This document shows, piece after piece, positions 10,351 through 24,009 of a stretch of 64,000 bases of DNA. Each line of letters opens with the position of its first letter. Position 1 is the stretch's first letter. The position numbers were made by a program, and so were the translations under genes. The stretch comes from Eledone cirrhosa (taxonomy: Eukaryota; Mollusca; Cephalopoda; Octopoda; Eledonidae): contig OZ024740.1 in assembly GCA_964016885.1 (NCBI GenBank), positions 7,832,450 to 7,896,449 on the forward strand. Reading direction: 5' to 3'. A model generated the notes under the pieces. That model did no database searches. It was not told the origin of the DNA and saw only the letters and a program-made list of their open reading frames with translations.

Positions 10351-12935
10351 TATCAGTTTTGATTGGTATATCAGTTTCGATTAGTATGTCAGTTTCTAAT
10401 GGTATGTCAGTTTCGATTAGTATTACAGTTTCTATTGGTATGTCAGTTTCGATTGGTATATCAGTTTCGATTGTTATATCAGTTTCGATTGGTATATCAG
10501 TTTTGATTAGTATGTCAGTTTCTATTTGTATATCAGTTTCGATTGGTATATCTGTTTCGATTGGTATGTCATTTTCTATTGGTAGATCAGTTTCGATTGG
10601 TATGTTAGTTACTATTAGTATAACAGTTTCAATTAGTATATCAGTTTCTATTGGTATGTCAGTTTCGATAGGTATGTTAGTCCTCGATTTGTATGTCAGT
10701 TTCTATTGGTATATCAGTTTCGATTGGTATGTTAGTTTCGATTGGTATATCAGTTTCGATAGGTATATCAGTTACGATTGATATGTCAGTTTTGATTGGT
10801 ATAACAGTTTCTATTGCTATATCTGTTTCTGTTGGATTGTCAGTTTCGATTGTTATGTCAGTTTCGATTGGTATATCAGTTTCGATTGGTATGTCAGTTT
10901 CTATTGGTATGTCAGTTTGGATTGGTATGTCAATTTCGATTGGTATATCAGTTTTGATTAGTATGTCAGTTTCTATTGATATATCAGTTTCGAATGGTAT
11001 ATCAGTTTCGATTGGTATGTCAGTTTCGATTGGTATATGAGTTTCGATTGGTATGTCAGTTTTGAATAGTATATCAGTTTCTATTGGTATTTCAGTTTCG
11101 ATTGGTATGTCAGATTCTATTGGTATATCAGCTTCGATTAGTATGTCAGTTTCGATTGGTATATCAGATTCGATTGGTATATCAGTTTCTATTGGTATGT
11201 TAGTCTCGATTATTATATCAGTTACTATTGGTATGACAGTTTCGATTGGAATGTCAGTTTCGATTGGTATGTCAGTTTCTATTGGTATATCAATTTTTAT
11301 TGGTATATCAGTTTCGATTAGTATGTCAGTTTCGATTGGTATGTCAGTTTCTATTGGTATATTAGTTTCGATTGATATATCAGTTTCGATTGGTATGTCA
11401 GTTTCGATTGGTATGTCAGATTCTATTGGTATATCAGTTTCGATTGGTATATAAGTTTCTATTGGTATATAAGTTTCGATTGGTATATCAGTTTCTACTG
11501 GTATATCAGTTTCTATTGGTATGTCAGTTTTGATTGGTATATCAGTTTCGATTAGTATGTCAGTTTCGATTATTATGTCAGTTTCGATTGGTATATCAGT
11601 TTCGATAGGTATATCAGTTTCGATTGGTATGTCAGTTTTGATTGGTATAACAGTTTCTATTGCTATATCAGTTTCTGTTGGATTGTCAGTTTCGATTGGT
11701 ATGTCAGTTTCTACTGGTATATCAGTTTCGATTGGTATGTCAGTTTCTATTGGTATGTCAGTTTCGATTGGAATGTCAGTTACGAATGGTATGTCAGTTT
11801 CTATTGGTATATCTCTTTCGATTGGTATATCAGTATCGATTGGTATGTCAGGTTTGATTGGTATATCAGCTTCGATTGGTATATCAGTTCTATTGGTATG
11901 TCAGTTTCGATTATTATATCAGTTACTATTGTTATCTCAGTTTCGATTGGTATGTCAGTTTCGATTGGTATATCAGTTTCGATTGGTATGTCAGTTTCTA
12001 TTGGTATATCAGTTTCTATTGGTATGTCAGTTTCTATTGATATGTCAGTTTCTATTGGTATATCAGTTTTGATTGGTATATCAGTTTCGATTGGTATGTC
12101 AGATTCGATTGGTATGTCAGTTTCTATTGGTATATCAGTTTCGATTGATATATCAGTTTCGATTAGTATGTCAGTTTCTAATGGTATGTCAGTTTCGATT
12201 AGTATATCACTTTCTATTGATATGTCAGTTTCGATTGGTATATCAGTTTCGATTAGTATATCAGTTTCGAATGTTATTTCAGTTTCGATTGGTATGTCAG
12301 TTTCTATTTCTATATCAGTTTCTATTGGTATGTCAGTTTCGATTGGAATGTCAATTTCGATTGGTATATCAGTTTCGAATAGTATGTCAGTTTCTATTGG
12401 TATATCAGTGTCGATTGGTATATCTGTTTCGATTGGTATGTCAGTTTCTATTGGTAGATCAGTTACGATTGGTAAGTTAGTTACTATTGGTATATCAGTC
12501 TCGATTAGTATATCAGTTTCTATTGGCATGTCAGTTTCGATAGGTATGTTAGTCCTCGATTTGTATGTCAGCTTCTATTGGTATATCAGTTTCGATGGGT
12601 ATGTCAGTTTCGATTAGTATGTCAGTTACTATTGGTATGTCTGTTTCGATTAGTATATCAGTTTCTATTGGTAGATCAGTTACGATTGGTAAGTTAGTTA
12701 CTATTGGTATATCAGTTTCGAATAGAATATGAGTTTCTATTGGTATGTCAGTTTCGATAGGTATGTTAGTCCTCGATTTGTATGTCAGTTTCTATTGGTA
12801 TATCAGTTTCTATTGGTATGTCAGTTTCTATTTGTATATCAGTTTCAATTGGTATGTTAGTTTCTATTGGTAAGTCAGCTTCGATTATTATATCAGTTTC
12901 TATTGGTATGTCAGTTTCGATTATTATATCAGTTA
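10351..12935 (+). repeat. 18-bp minisatellite array, segment 3
   Basis: Same orientation as its neighbours. The divergent marker 'ttagtcctcgatttg' occurs at 10677, 12549 and 12766. The last two are only 217 bp apart and head two similar stretches. An odd 'gtatatcagttctattgg' at 11880 lacks two bases and shifts phase. The segment ends in 'ttattatatcagtta' where LINE fragment B begins. No gene is seen. Confidence 0.93.
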
Positions 12936-13692
12936 CAGAATGAAAGGCAGACTGTATGATGCGTGTATCCGAACAGCGATGTTGCATGGTAGTGAGACCT
13001 GGGCGCTGAAGGTGGAAGACTTACGTAGATTAGAGAGAAACGAAGCCTGCATGCTCCGATGGATGTGTAACAGTAATATACTTGAAAGACAAAGCATAAA
13101 GGAATTGAGAGAGAGACTGAGTATAAGAGGAATCAAATGCTGCGTGCAGGAGAGGCGGTTACGCTGGTATGGACATGTGATGCGTATGAAGGATGACAGC
13201 TGCATAAAAAGGTGCAGAGCACTAGAAGTTGATGGAAACCGCGGAGTGGGGAGACCCAAGATGACTTGGGATGAGGTGATAAAAGCCGACCTTACCCAAT
13301 TACACCTCTCAAAGACAATGACACACGACCGTGACTTCTGGCGTCACGCAGTAATACAGGGTACCCGACCTCCCATGGGTACATGCTGAAGCATATAAAC
13401 AATATGCCCCACACCCCCCACCGCAAGGTGGTCGTGGAGGTGCCACGGCAAAAAAGCACCAGCCCACACTGTAAAGTGGACGTGTAGGCGCCACGACAAA
13501 GCACCCAGCACTCACTGTAAAAGAGGTTAGTGTTAGGAAGGGCATCCAGCTGTAGAAATCAAGCCAGATCAGTTCCTGTATGAGCAAGGCATGGTCAGCC
13601 GACCAGACACTGCCCACAACAGGACAACCCGTCTAACCCATGCTAGCGTGGAAGAACGGACGTAAAACGGTGATGATGATGATGATGATGAT
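12936..13692 (+). mobile_element. RTE-like LINE fragment B (severe 5' truncation)
   Basis: A 757-bp 3' fragment consisting of the last 150 codons, a 3' UTR and seven GAT triplets (13672-13692). Its coding part matches copy D rather than A or C, for example LKVEDLRRLERNEACMLRWM, so it is the second subfamily. The UTR has two related units of roughly 50 bp (ggtggtcgtggaggtgccac... and gtggacgtgtaggcgccac...), then 'ttaggaagggcatccagctg' and 'gtggaagaacggacgtaaaa'. The array resumes at 'atcagtttctattgg', the same phase as after copy A. Confidence 0.87.
12940..13389 (+). pseudogene. LINE C-terminal domain fragment B
   Basis: Open for 149 codons from the ATG at 12940 (MKGRLYDACIRTAMLHGSE) to TGA 13387-13389. 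It contains WYGHVMRMKDD and the GVGRPKMTWDE block typical of the C-terminal region after the reverse transcriptase in RTE-like polyproteins. No RT motif is present, so it cannot encode an active enzyme. The ATG is an internal codon of the parent element, not a natural start. Compared with copy D it differs at few positions, such as NILERQ for NIRERQ. It ends in GTRPPMGTC, beyond where D is cut by the window. Confidence 0.85.
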
Positions 13693-14929
13693 ATCAGTTT
13701 CTATTGGTATATAAGTTTCTATTGGTATATCAGTTTCCATTGGTATGTCAGATTCGATTGGTATATCAGTTTCGATTGGTATGTCAGTTTCTATTGGTAT
13801 GTCAGTTTCTATTGGTATGTCAGTTTCTATTGCTATATCAGTTTCTATTAGTATGTCAGTTTCTATTGGTATATCAGTTTCTATTGGTATGTCAGTTTCT
13901 ATTGGTATGTCAGTTTCTATTGGTATGTCAGTTTCGATTGGTATGTCAGATTCTATTGGTATATCAGTTTCGATTGGTATATCAGTTTCTACTGCTATAT
14001 CAGTTTCTATTGGTATGTCAGTTTGGATTGGTATATCAGTTTCGATTAGCATGTCAGTTTCGATTGGTATGTCAGTTTCGATTGGTATATTAGTTTCGAT
14101 AGGTATATCAGTTTCGATTGGTATGTCAGTTTCGATTGGTATATCAGTTTCGATTGGTATGTCAGTTTCGATTGGTATGTCAGTTTCTATTGGTATATCA
14201 GTTTCGATTAGTATGACAGTTTCTAATGGTATGTCAGTTTCGATTAGTATATCAGTTTCTATTGGTATGTCAGTTTTGATTGGTATGTCAGTTTCGATTG
14301 GTATATCAGTTTCGATTAGTATATCAGTTTCGATTGTTATATCAGTTTCGATTGGTATGTCAGTTTCTATTGGTATATCAGTTTCTATTGGTATGTCAGT
14401 TTCGATTGGTGTGTCAGTTTCGATTGGTATGTCAATTTCGATTGGTATATCAGTTTCGATTAGTATGTCAGTTTCTATTGGTATATCAGTTTCGATAAGT
14501 ATATCTGTTTCATTTAGTATGTCAGTTTCTATTGGTAGATCAGTTACGATTGGTATGTTAGTTACTATTGGTATATCAGTTTCGATTAGTATATCAGTTT
14601 CTATTGGTATGTCAGTTGCGATAGGTATGTTAGTCCTCGATTTGTATGTCAGTTTCTATTGGTATATCAGTTTCGATCGGTATGTCAGTTTCGATTGGTA
14701 TATCAGTTTCTATTGGTATATCAGTTTCTATTGGTATGTCAGTTTCTATTTGTATATCAGTTTCAATTGGTATGTTAGTTTCTATTGGTAAGTCAGCTTC
14801 GATTAGTATTTTAGTTACTATTGGTATCTCAGTTTCGATTAGTATGTCAGTTTCGATTGGTATGTCAGTTTCGATTGGTATATCAGTTTCGATAGGTATA
14901 TCAGTTTCGATTGGTATATCAGTTTCTAT

Positions 14930-17900
14930 TTGTATATCAGTTTCTATTGGTATGTCAGTTTTGATTGGTATATCAGTTTCGATTAGTATGTCAGTTTCGA
15001 TTGGTATGTCAGTTTCTATTGTAATATCAGTTTTGATTGGTATATCAGTTTCGATTGGTATGTCAGTTTCGATTGGTATGTCAGTTTCTATTGGTATATC
15101 AGTTTCGATTGGTATATCAGTTTCTATTGGTATGTCAGTTTCTATTGGTATATCAGTTTCTATTGGTATGTCAGTTTCGATTGGTATGTCAGTTTCGATT
15201 GGTATATCAGTTTCGATTAGTATGTCAGTATCTATTGGTATATCAGTTTCGATTGGTATATCCGTTTCGATTGGTATGTCAGTTTCTATTGGTAGATCAG
15301 TTACGATTGGCATGTTAGTTACTATTGGTATATCAGTTTCGATTAGTATATCAGTTTCTATTGGTATGTAAGTTTCGATAGGTATGTTAGTCCTCAATTG
15401 GTATGTCAGTTTCGATTGTTATGTCAGTGTCGATTGGTATATCAGTTTGGATTGGTATGTCAGTTTGGATTGGTATGTCAGTTTCGATTGGTATGTCAGT
15501 TTCGATTGGTATATCAGTTTCCATTGGTATATCAGTTTCAATTAGTATGTCAGTTTCGATTGGTATGTCAGTTTCGATTAGTATATCAGTTTCTATTGGT
15601 ATGTCAGTTTCGATTGGTATGTCAGATTCTATTGGTATATCAGTTTCGATTGGTATATCAGTTTCGATTGGTATATCAGTTTCTACTGCTATATCAGTTT
15701 CTATTGGTATGTCAGTTTGGATTGGTATATCAGTTTCGATTAGTATGTCAGTTTCGATTGGTATGTCAGTTTCGATTGGTATATCAGTTTTGATAGGTAT
15801 ATCAGTTTCGATTGGTATATCAGTTTCGATAAGTATATCTGTTTCATTTAGTATGTCAGTTTCTATTGGTAGATCAGTTACGATTGGTATGTTAGTTACT
15901 ATTGGTATATCAGTTTCGATTAGTATATCAGTTACTATTGGTATGTCAGTTTTGATTGGTATGTCAGTTTCGATTGGTATATCAGTTTCGATTAGTATAT
16001 CAGTTTCGATTGTTATATCAGTTTCGATTGGTATGTCAGTTTCTATTGGTATATCAGTTTCTATTGGTATGTCAGTTTCGATTGGTGTGTCAGTTTCGAT
16101 TGGTATGTCAATTTCGATTGGTATATCAGTTTCGATTAGTATGTCAGTTTCTATTGGTATATCAGTTTCGATAAGTATATCTGTTTCATTTAGTATGTCA
16201 GTTTCTATTGGTAGATCAGTTACGATTGGTATGTTAGTTACTATTGGTATATCAGTTTCGATTAGTATATCAGTTTCTATTGGTATGTCAGTTGCGATAG
16301 GTATGTTAGTCCTCGATTTGTATGTCAGTTTCTATTGGTATATCAGTTTCGATGGGTATGTCAGTTTCGATTGGTATGTCAGTTTCTATTGGTATATCAG
16401 TTTCGAATGGTATGTCTGTTTCGATTAGTATATCAGTTTCTATATGTATATCAGTTTCAATTGTTATGTCAGTTTCTATTGGTATATCAGTTTCTAATGG
16501 TATGTCAGTTTCTATTTGTATATTAGTTTCAATTGGTATGTTAGTTTCTATTGGTAAGTCAGCTTCGATTAGTATATTAGTTACTATTGGTATCTCAGTT
16601 TCTATTGGTATGTCAGTTTCGATTGGTATGTCAGTTTCGATTGGTATATCAGTTTCGATTGGTATGTCAGTTTCGATTAGTATATCAGTTTCTATTGGTA
16701 TATCAGTTTCTATTGGTATGTCAGTTTTAATTGGTATATCAGTTTCAATTAGTATGTCAGTTTCGATTGGTATGTCAGTTTCGATTGGTATATCAGTTTC
16801 GATAGGTATATCAGTTTCGATTGGTATATCAGTTTCTATTTGTATATCAGTTTCTATTGGTATATCAGTTTCGATAGGTATATCTGTTATGATTGGTATG
16901 TCAGTTTCTATTGGTAGATCAGTTACGATTGGTATGTTAGTTACTATTGGTATATCAGTTACGATTAGTATATCAGTTTCTATTGGTATGTCAGTTTTGA
17001 TAGGTATATTAGTCCTCGATTTGTATGTCAGTTTCTATTGGTATGTCAGTTTCGATTGGTATGTCAGTTTCGATTAGTATATCAGTTTCTATAAGTATAT
17101 CAGTTTCAATTGTTATGTCAGTTTCTATTTGTATATCAGTTACAAATGGTATGTTAGTTTCTATTGGTAAGTCAGCTTCGATTAGTATATCAGTTTCGAT
17201 TGGTATGTCAGTTTCGATTAGTATATCAGTTTCTATTGGTATATCAGTTTCTATTGGTATGTCAGTTTTAATTGGTATATCAGTTTCGATTAGTATGTCA
17301 GTTTCGATTGGTATGTCAGTTTCGATTGGTATATCAGTTTCGATAGGTATATCAGTTTCTATTTGTATATCAGTTTCTATTGGTATGTCAGATTTGATTG
17401 GTATATCAGTTTCGATTAGTATGTCAGTTTCGATTGGTATGTCAGTTTCTATTGTAATATCAGTTTTGATTGGTATATCAGTTTCGATTGGTATGTCAGT
17501 TTCGATTGGTATGTCAGTTTCTATTGGTATATCAGTTTCGATTGGTATATCAGTTTCTATTGGTATGTCAGTTTCTATTGGTATATCAGTTTCTATTGGT
17601 ATGTCAGTTTCGATTGGTATGTCAGTTTCGATTGGTATATCAGTTTCAATTAGTATGTCAGTATCTATTGGTATATCAGTTTCGATTGGTATATCTGTTT
17701 CGATTGGTATGTCAGTTTCTATTGGTAGATCAGTTACGATTGGCATGTTAGTTACTATTGGTATATCAGTTTCGATTAGTATATCAGTTTCTATTGGTAT
17801 GTAAGTTTCGATAGGTATGTTAGTCCTCAATTGGTATGTCAGTTTCGATTGTTATGTCAGTGTCGATTGGTATATCAGTTTGGATTGGTATGTCAGTTTG

Positions 17901-19633
17901 GATTGGTATGTCAGTTTCGATTGGTATGTCAGTTTCGATTGGTTTATCAGTTTCCATTGGTATATCAGTTTCAATTAGTATGTCAGTTTCGATTGGTATG
18001 TCAGTTTCGATTAGTATATCAGTTTCTATTGGTATGTCAGTTTCGATTGGTATGTCAGATTCTATTGGTATATCAGTTTCGATTGGTATATCAGTTTCGA
18101 TTGGTATATCAGTTTCTACTGCTATATCAGTTTCTATTGGTATGTCAGTTTGGATTGGTATATCAGTTTCGATTAGTATGTCAGTTTCGATTGGTATGTC
18201 AGTTTCGATTGGTATATCAGTTTTGATAGGTATATCAGTTTCGATTGGTATATCAGTTTCGATAAGTATATCTGTTTCATTTAGTATGTCAGTTTCTATT
18301 GGTAGATCAGTTACGATTGGTATGTTAGTTACTATTGGTATATCAGTTTCGATTAGTATATCAGTTACTATTGGTATGTCAGTTTTGATTGGTATGTCAG
18401 TTTCGATTGGTATATCAGTTTCGATTAGTATATCAGTTTCGATTGTTATATCAGTTTCGATTGGTATGTCAGTTTCTATTGGTATATCAGTTTCTATTGG
18501 TATGTCAGTTTCGATTGGTGTGTCAGTTTCGATTGGTATGTCAATTTCGATTGGTATATCAGTTTCGATTAGTATGTCAGTTTCTATTGGTATATCAGTT
18601 TCGATAAGTATATCTGTTTCATTTAGTATGTCAGTTTCTATTGGTAGATCAGTTACGATTGGTATGTTAGTTACTATTGGTATATCAGTTTCGATTAGTA
18701 TATCAGTTTCTATTGGTATGTCAGTTGCGATAGGTATGTTAGTCCTCGATTTGTATGTCAGTTTCTATTGGTATATCAGTTTCGATGGGTATGTCAGTTT
18801 CGATTGGTATGTCAGTTTCTATTGGTATATCAGTTTCGAATGGTATGTCTGTTTCGATTAGTATATCAGTTTCTATATGTATATCAGTTTCAATTGTTAT
18901 GTCAGTTTCTATTGGTATATCAGTTTCTAATGGTATGTCAGTTTCTATTTGTATATTAGTTTCAATTGGTATGTTAGTTACTATTGGTAAGTCAGCTTCG
19001 ATTAGTATATTAGTTACTATTGGTATCTCAGTTTCTATTGGTATGTCAGTTTCGATTGGTATGTCAGTTTCGATTGGTATATCAGTTTCGATTGGTATGT
19101 CAGTTTCGATTAGTATATCAGTTTCTATTGGTATATCAGTTTCTATTGGTATGTCAGTTTTAATTGGTATATCAGTTTCGATTAGTATGTCAGTTTCGAT
19201 TGGTATGTCAGTTTCGATTGGTATATCAGTTTCGATAGGTATATCAGTTTCGATTGGTATATCAGTTTCTATTTGTATATCAGTTTCTATTGGTATATCA
19301 GTTTCGATAGGTATATCTGTTATGATTGGTATGTCAGTTTCTATTGGTAGATCAGTTACGATTGGTATGTTAGTTACTATTGGTATATCAGTTACGATTA
19401 GTATATCAGTTTCTATTGGTATGTCAGTTTTGATAGGTATATTAGTCCTCGATTTGTATGTCAGTTTCTATTGGTATGTCAGTTTCGATTGGTATGTCAG
19501 TTTCGATTAGTATATCAGTTTCTATAAGTATATCAGTTTCAATTGTTATGTCAGTTTCTATTTGTATATCAGTTACAATTGGTATGTTAGTTTCTATTGG
19601 TAAGTCAGCTTCGATTTGTATATCAGTTTCGAT
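14930..19633 (+). repeat. Tandem duplication, period 2433 bp
   Basis: Landmarks near 15037, 15387, 16306 and 17009 recur at 17470, 17820, 18739 and 19442, each 2433 bp on. The copies differ at scattered bases (cagtttt at 14960 against cagattt at 17390; ttggtatatcag at 15510 against ttggtttatcag at 17943). The duplication is therefore older than the 2539-bp one or partly converted. Ends are approximate. Confidence 0.82.
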
Positions 19634-22600
19634 TGGTATGTCAGTTTCGATTGGTATATCAGTTTCGATTGGTATGTCAGTTTCTATTGGTATATCAGTT
19701 TCTATTGGTATGTCAGTTTCTATTGGTATGTCAGTTTCTATTGGTATGTCAGTTTCTATTGCTATATCAGTTTCTATAAGTTTATCAGTTTCAATTGTTA
19801 TGTCAGTTTCTATTGGTATGTCAGTTTCGATTGGTATATCAGTTTCTATTGGTATGTCAGTTTTGATTGTTATATCACTTCGGATTAGTATTTCAGTTTC
19901 GATTGGTATGTCAGTTTCGATTGGTATATCAGTTTCGATAGGTATATCAGTTTCGATAGGTATATCAGTTTCTGTTGGATTGTCAGTTTCGATTGGTATG
20001 TCAGTTTCTATTGGAATGTCAGTTTCGATTGGAATGTCAGTTTCGATTGGTATGTCAGTTTCTGTTGGTATGTCAGTTTCGATTAGTATATCAGTTTCTA
20101 TTGGTATGTCAGTTTCGATTGGTATGTCAGTTTCGATTGATATATCAGTTTCGATTAGTATGTCAGTTTCTAACGGTATGTCAGTTTCGATTAGTATATC
20201 AGTTTCTATTGGTATGTCAGTTTCGATTGGTATGTCAGTTTCGATTGGTATATCAGTTTCGATTAGTATATCAGTTTCGATTGTTATATCAGTTTTGATT
20301 GGTATGTCAGTTTCTATTGGTATATCAGTTTTGATTGGTATATCAGTTTCTATTGGTATGTCAGTTTCTATTGGTATGTCAGTTTCTATTGGTATGTCAG
20401 TTTCTATTGGTATGTTAGTTTCTGTTTTGATTGGTATATCAGTTTCTATTGGTATGTCAGTTTCTATTGGTATATCAGTTTCTATTGGTATGTCAGTTTC
20501 GATTGGTATGTCAGTTTCTATTGCTATGTCAATTTCGATTGGTATATCAGCTTCGATTAGTATGTCAGTTTCTATTGGTATATCAGTTTCTATTGGTATA
20601 TCTGTTTCGATTGGTATGTCAGTTTCTATTGGTAGATTCAGTTACGATTGGCATGTTAGTTACTATTGGTATATCAGTTTTGATTAGTATATCAGTTTCT
20701 ACTGGTATGTAAGTTTCGATAGGTATGTTAGTCCTCGATTGGTATGTCAGTTTCGATTGTTATGTCAGTGTCGATTGGTATATCAGTTTCGATTGGTATG
20801 TCAGTTTGGATTGGTATGTCAGTTTCGATTGGTATGTCAGTTTCGATTGGTATATCAGTTTCCATTGGTATATCAGTTTCAATTAGTATGTCAGTTTCGA
20901 TTGGTTTGTCAGTTTCGATTAGTATATCAGTTTCTATTGGTATGTCAGTTTCGATTGGTATGTCAGATTCTATTGGTATATCAGTTTCGATTGGTATTTC
21001 AGTTTCGATTGGTATATCAGTTTCTATTGCTATATCAGTTTCTATTGGTATGTCAGTTTGGATTGGTATATCAGTTTCGATTAGTATGTCAGTTTCGATT
21101 GGTATGTCAGTTTCGATTGGTATATCAGTTTCGATTGATATATAAGTTTCGATTGGTATGTCAGTTTCGATTGGTATGACAGTTTCTATTGGTATATCAG
21201 TTTCTATTGGTATGACAGTTCCGATTGGTGTGTCAGTTTCGATTGGTATGTCAATTTCAATTGGTATATCAGTTTTGATTAGTATGTCAGTTTCTAATGG
21301 TATGTCAGTTTCGATTAGTATATCAGTTTCTATTGGTATGTCAGTTTCGATGGGTATGTCAGTTTCGATTGGTATGTCAGTTTCTATTGGTATATCAGTT
21401 TCGAATGGTATGTCTGTTTCGATTAGTATATCAGTTTCTATATGTATATCAGTTTCAATTGTTATGTCAGTTTCTATTGGTATATCAGTTTCTAATGGTA
21501 TGTCAGTTTCTATTTGTATATTAGTTTCAATTGGTATGTTAGTTACTATTGGTAAGTCAGCTTCGATTAGTATATTAGTTACTATTGGTATCTCAGTTTC
21601 TATTGGTATGTCAGTTTCGATTGGTATGTCAGTTTCGATTGGTATATCAGTTTCGATTGGTATGTCAGTTTCGATTAGTATATCAGTTTCTATTGGTATA
21701 TCAGTTTCTATTGGTATGTCAGTTTTAATTGGTATATCAGTTTCGATTAGTATGTCAGTTTCGATTGGTATGTCAGTTTCGATTGGTATATCAGTTTCGA
21801 TAGGTATATCAGTTTCGATTGGTATATCAGTTTCTATTTGTATATCAGTTTCTATTGGTATATCAGTTTCGATAGGTATATCTGTTATGATTGGTATGTC
21901 AGTTTCTATTGGTAGATCAGTTACGATTGGTATGTTAGTTACTATTGGTATATCAGTTACGATTAGTATATCAGTTTCTATTGGTATGTCAGTTTTGATA
22001 GGTATATTAGTCCTCGATTTGTATGTCAGTTTCTATTGGTATGTCAGTTTCGATTGGTATGTCAGTTTCGATTAGTATATCAGTTTCTATAAGTATATCA
22101 GTTTCAATTGTTATGTCAGTTTCTATTTGTATATCAGTTACAATTGGTATGTTAGTTTCTATTGGTAAGTCAGCTTCGATTTGTATATCAGTTTCGATTG
22201 GTATGTCAGTTTCGATTGGTATATCAGTTTCGATTGGTATGTCAGTTTCTATTGGTATATCAGTTTCTATTGGTATGTCAGTTTCTATTGGTATGTCAGT
22301 TTCTATTGGTATGTCAGTTTCTATTGCTATATCAGTTTCTATAAGTTTATCAGTTTCAATTGTTATGTCAGTTTCTATTGGTATGTCAGTTTCGATTGGT
22401 ATATCAGTTTCTATTGGTATGTCAGTTTTGATTGTTATATCACTTCGGATTAGTATTTCAGTTTCGATTGGTATGTCAGTTTCGATTGGTATATCAGTTT
22501 CGATAGGTATATCAGTTTCGATAGGTATATCAGTTTCTGTTGGATTGTCAGTTTCGATTGGTATGTCAGTTTCTATTGGAATGTCAGTTTCGATTGGAAT

Positions 22601-23910
22601 GTCAGTTTCGATTGGTATGTCAGTTTCTGTTGGTATGTCAGTTTCGATTAGTATATCAGTTTCTATTGGTATGTCAGTTTCGATTGGTATGTCAGTTTCG
22701 ATTGATATATCAGTTTCGATTAGTATGTCAGTTTCTAACGGTATGTCAGTTTCGATTAGTATATCAGTTTCTATTGGTATGTCAGTTTCGATTGGTATGT
22801 CAGTTTCGATTGGTATATCAGTTTCGATTAGTATATCAGTTTCGATTGTTATATCAGTTTTGATTGGTATGTCAGTTTCTATTGGTATATCAGTTTTGAT
22901 TGGTATATCAGTTTCTATTGGTATGTCAGTTTCTATTGGTATGTCAGTTTCTATTGGTATGTCAGTTTCTATTGGTATGTTAGTTTCTGTTTTGATTGGT
23001 ATATCAGTTTCTATTGGTATGTCAGTTTCTATTGGTATATCAGTTTCTATTGGTATGTCAGTTTCGATTGGTATGTCAGTTTCTATTGCTATGTCAATTT
23101 CGATTGGTATATCAGCTTCGATTAGTATGTCAGTTTCTATTGGTATATCAGTTTCTATTGGTATATCTGTTTCGATTGGTATGTCAGTTTCTATTGGTAG
23201 ATTCAGTTACGATTGGCATGTTAGTTACTATTGGTATATCAGTTTTGATTAGTATATCAGTTTCTACTGGTATGTAAGTTTCGATAGGTATGTTAGTCCT
23301 CGATTGGTATGTCAGTTTCGATTGTTATGTCAGTGTCGATTGGTATATCAGTTTCGATTGGTATGTCAGTTTGGATTGGTATGTCAGTTTCGATTGGTAT
23401 GTCAGTTTCGATTGGTATATCAGTTTCCATTGGTATATCAGTTTCAATTAGTATGTCAGTTTCGATTGGTTTGTCAGTTTCGATTAGTATATCAGTTTCT
23501 ATTGGTATGTCAGTTTCGATTGGTATGTCAGATTCTATTGGTATATCAGTTTCGATTGGTATTTCAGTTTCGATTGGTATATCAGTTTCTATTGCTATAT
23601 CAGTTTCTATTGGTATGTCAGTTTGGATTGGTATATCAGTTTCGATTAGTATGTCAGTTTCGATTGGTATGTCAGTTTCGATTGGTATATCAGTTTCGAT
23701 TGATATATAAGTTTCGATTGGTATGTCAGTTTCGATTGGTATGACAGTTTCTATTGGTATATCAGTTTCTATTGGTATGACAGTTCCGATTGGTGTGTCA
23801 GTTTCGATTGGTATGTCAATTTCAATTGGTATATCAGTTTTGATTAGTATGTCAGTTTCTAATGGTATGTCAGTTTCGATTAGTATATCAGTTTCTATTG
23901 GTATGTCAGT
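18785..23910 (+). repeat. Tandem duplication, period 2565 bp
   Basis: Markers at 19442 and 20728 recur at 22007 and 23293. The unusual 'agattcagttacg' slip and the 'atcacttcggattag' monomer are duplicated with them. The first copy's right end and the second copy's left end meet near 21345-21355, so this is a simple tandem event. It overlaps the 2433-bp duplication and must postdate part of it. Confidence 0.83.
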
Positions 23911-24009
23911 TTCGATTGGTATGTCAGTTTCGATTGGTATATCAGTTTCGATTAGTATATCAGTTTCGATTGTTATATCAGTTTCGATTGGTATGTCAGT
24001 TTCTATTGG

